From: Haliea salexigens DSM 19537
Lineage (GTDB): Bacteria; Pseudomonadota; Gammaproteobacteria; Pseudomonadales; Halieaceae
Direction of reading: 5' to 3'
Assembly (NCBI RefSeq): GCF_000423125.1
Contig: NZ_AUHJ01000020.1
Span: 1 to 52,962 of the forward strand
DNA: 52,962 nucleotides
The position numbers were made by a program, and so were the translations under genes. The notes beneath the pieces are model-generated. The model was not told where the DNA came from and ran no database searches. It worked only from the letters and a program-made list of their open reading frames with translations. The first letter of the stretch is position 1, and each line of letters starts with the position of its first letter. Positions 52,329-52,962 of the stretch are shown here, piece by piece.

Positions 52329-52610
52329 ATGTCACTACTGGATTCTGCTACCGAAATGATTGAAAAGCGCATTGAGCAACTGAATCACAAGATCGATGCG
52401 GAGCAAGCCGAGGCGGAACGCAAGATGGCCGAGGCGGAGAGCGAGAAGGCGCGTGCCGACCTGCAGACGGAGATGAAGAGCCGCACGCAGGCGCTGCAGG
52501 ATAAGGTCGATGGGGCCGGTAAACAGCTGGCAGACGCAAAAAACGCCAGTGAATCGCGTTTGCAGGCGATTGTCGACAGCTTCAAGAATACTGTAGTACC
52601 TGAGACATAA
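52329..52610 (+). CDS. Small coiled-coil protein of unknown function
   Basis: The 93-residue product is almost entirely charged helix. IEKRIEQLNHKIDAEQAEAE followed by alternating Ala, Glu, Lys and Arg residues gives strong coiled-coil character from about 10 to 85. It has no signal peptide, Cys or catalytic motif. GGAGAG lies seven bases before the ATG. It is not recognised as a named family. Its position after the BON and DUF1328 genes suggests a stress-related structural or protective role, but that is inference. An insertion sequence begins about 37 bases after its stop. Confidence 0.75.
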   Translation: MSLLDSATEMIEKRIEQLNHKIDAEQAEAERKMAEAESEKARADLQTEMKSRTQALQDKVDGAGKQLADAKNASESRLQAIVDSFKNTVVPET

Positions 52611-52647
52611 CTTACAGCATATACCGGAGCGCCGGCCGCCGGAGACA

Positions 52648-52962
52648 TGGTTTACACCTTTAGGTATTTGGGAGACGCCCAAATGCCCTGGAAAGAGTGT
52701 AAGCCAATGGATGAACGCCTTAAGTTTGTAGCGAGGCTCCTGGATGGCGAGAAGATGTCATCTCTTTGCCGCGAGTTCGGTATCTCCAGACCCACTGGTT
52801 ACAAGATCTTCAGTCGATACAAGGATTGTGGCCTTGATGGATTGCAGGATCGTAGCCGTAGGCCTTACCGCCACGCCAATCAACTGCCTTTCCAGATCGA
52901 GCGCACAATCTTGCAGCTCAAGCGCGAATATCCCAGCTGGGGTGCCCCCAAGATCCGCGATA
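52648..52962 (+). mobile_element. Left part of an insertion sequence (IS481-like), truncated by window end
   Basis: Recognised by the transposase frame that starts at 52683. The outer end is probably near TGGTTTACACC at 52648, where the sequence changes from the GC-rich host region. The matching right end lies outside the window, so neither the terminal repeat nor the target duplication can be checked. The transposase codons look less GC-biased than the neighbouring host genes. Confidence 0.6.
52683..52962 (+). CDS. IS481-family-type transposase, N-terminal part
   Basis: The 93 residues seen start MPWKECKPMDERLKFVARLL, continue with an HTH segment (MSSLCREFGISRPTGYKIFS RYKDCG, written with a break) and then LDGLQDRSRRPYRHANQLPF and YPSWGAPKIRD. 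The helix-turn-helix with a following DRSRRP motif and the WGAPKIR block just before the DDE integrase core are typical of IS481/IS3-like transposases. The catalytic DDE residues are beyond the window, so whether the element is intact is unknown. The frame starts at ATG 52683 and has GGGAGA eight bases upstream. Confidence 0.83.
   Translation, partial: MPWKECKPMDERLKFVARLLDGEKMSSLCREFGISRPTGYKIFSRYKDCGLDGLQDRSRRPYRHANQLPFQIERTILQLKREYPSWGAPKIRD

Noticed and set aside
1-52962. tRNA, rRNA, riboswitch or CRISPR array
   Set aside because: No cloverleaf-like segments, rRNA-like sequence, regularly spaced direct repeats or long conserved leader structures were noticed on reading; a covariance-model scan was not possible here.

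Overview
The window is about 53 kb of GC-rich bacterial chromosome, densely packed with short intergenic gaps and many ATGA/GTGA start-stop overlaps. Gene content (RecBCD, a TonB-dependent receptor, AsmA, SelO, PpnN, a DUF6482 protein, a PQQ alcohol dehydrogenase, a valine-degradation operon) indicates a Gram-negative, aerobic gammaproteobacterium. It is most like marine Cellvibrionales such as Halieaceae or Spongiibacteraceae. That placement is inferred from family resemblance, not from a search.

Layout. (1) 1-300: a 43-aa double-glycine-leader peptide with an extremely aromatic core, the start of a downstream partner gene cut by the window edge, and a possible sigma-54 promoter. (2) 500-3300: YajD-type HNH nuclease, M28 lipoprotein peptidase, SnoaL-like protein. 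(3) 3470-7830: a very large unassigned membrane protein followed by the eroded tail of an outer-membrane transporter gene. (4) 7867-17219: an operon reading phytanoyl-CoA-dioxygenase-like gene, recC, recB, recD. (5) 17363-20456: AEC transporter, Tat-type amidohydrolase, and a pilin-like protein that lacks the processing site. (6) 20513-25923: a five-gene operon whose order follows valine/isobutyrate catabolism: acylating aldehyde dehydrogenase, acyl-CoA dehydrogenase, enoyl-CoA hydratase, 3-hydroxyisobutyryl-CoA hydrolase, 3-hydroxyisobutyrate dehydrogenase. (7) 26223-33647: hotdog thioesterase, Na/Pi cotransporter, PQQ quinohemoprotein alcohol dehydrogenase, periplasmic-propeller diguanylate cyclase. 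(8) 33635-41923: ppnN and a DUF6482 gene, TonB receptor, AsmA, D-aminoacylase-like amidohydrolase. (9) 42081-46671: MarR regulator with a clear operator/promoter, EmrA/EmrB-type efflux pair, selO. (10) 46725-50636: a fused PyrD-PyrK-like flavoprotein, a crotonase and a sigma-54 activator in a tight cluster. (11) 50674-52610: PRC-barrel, double-BON, DUF1328 and coiled-coil genes of an envelope/osmotic-stress type. A good sigma-54 promoter match and a possible upstream activator site precede the BON gene. (12) 52648 to the end: the start of an insertion sequence.

The points most worth following are the aromatic double-glycine peptide at the left edge, the proposed sigma-54 activator and stress-operon circuit at the right end, the replacement of a classical MmsA by an AdhE/SauS-type acylating aldehyde dehydrogenase, the PyrD-PyrK fusion paired with a crotonase, the pilin without a prepilin-peptidase site, and the perfect inverted repeat that spans the asmA start codon. 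No tRNA, rRNA or CRISPR array was seen.
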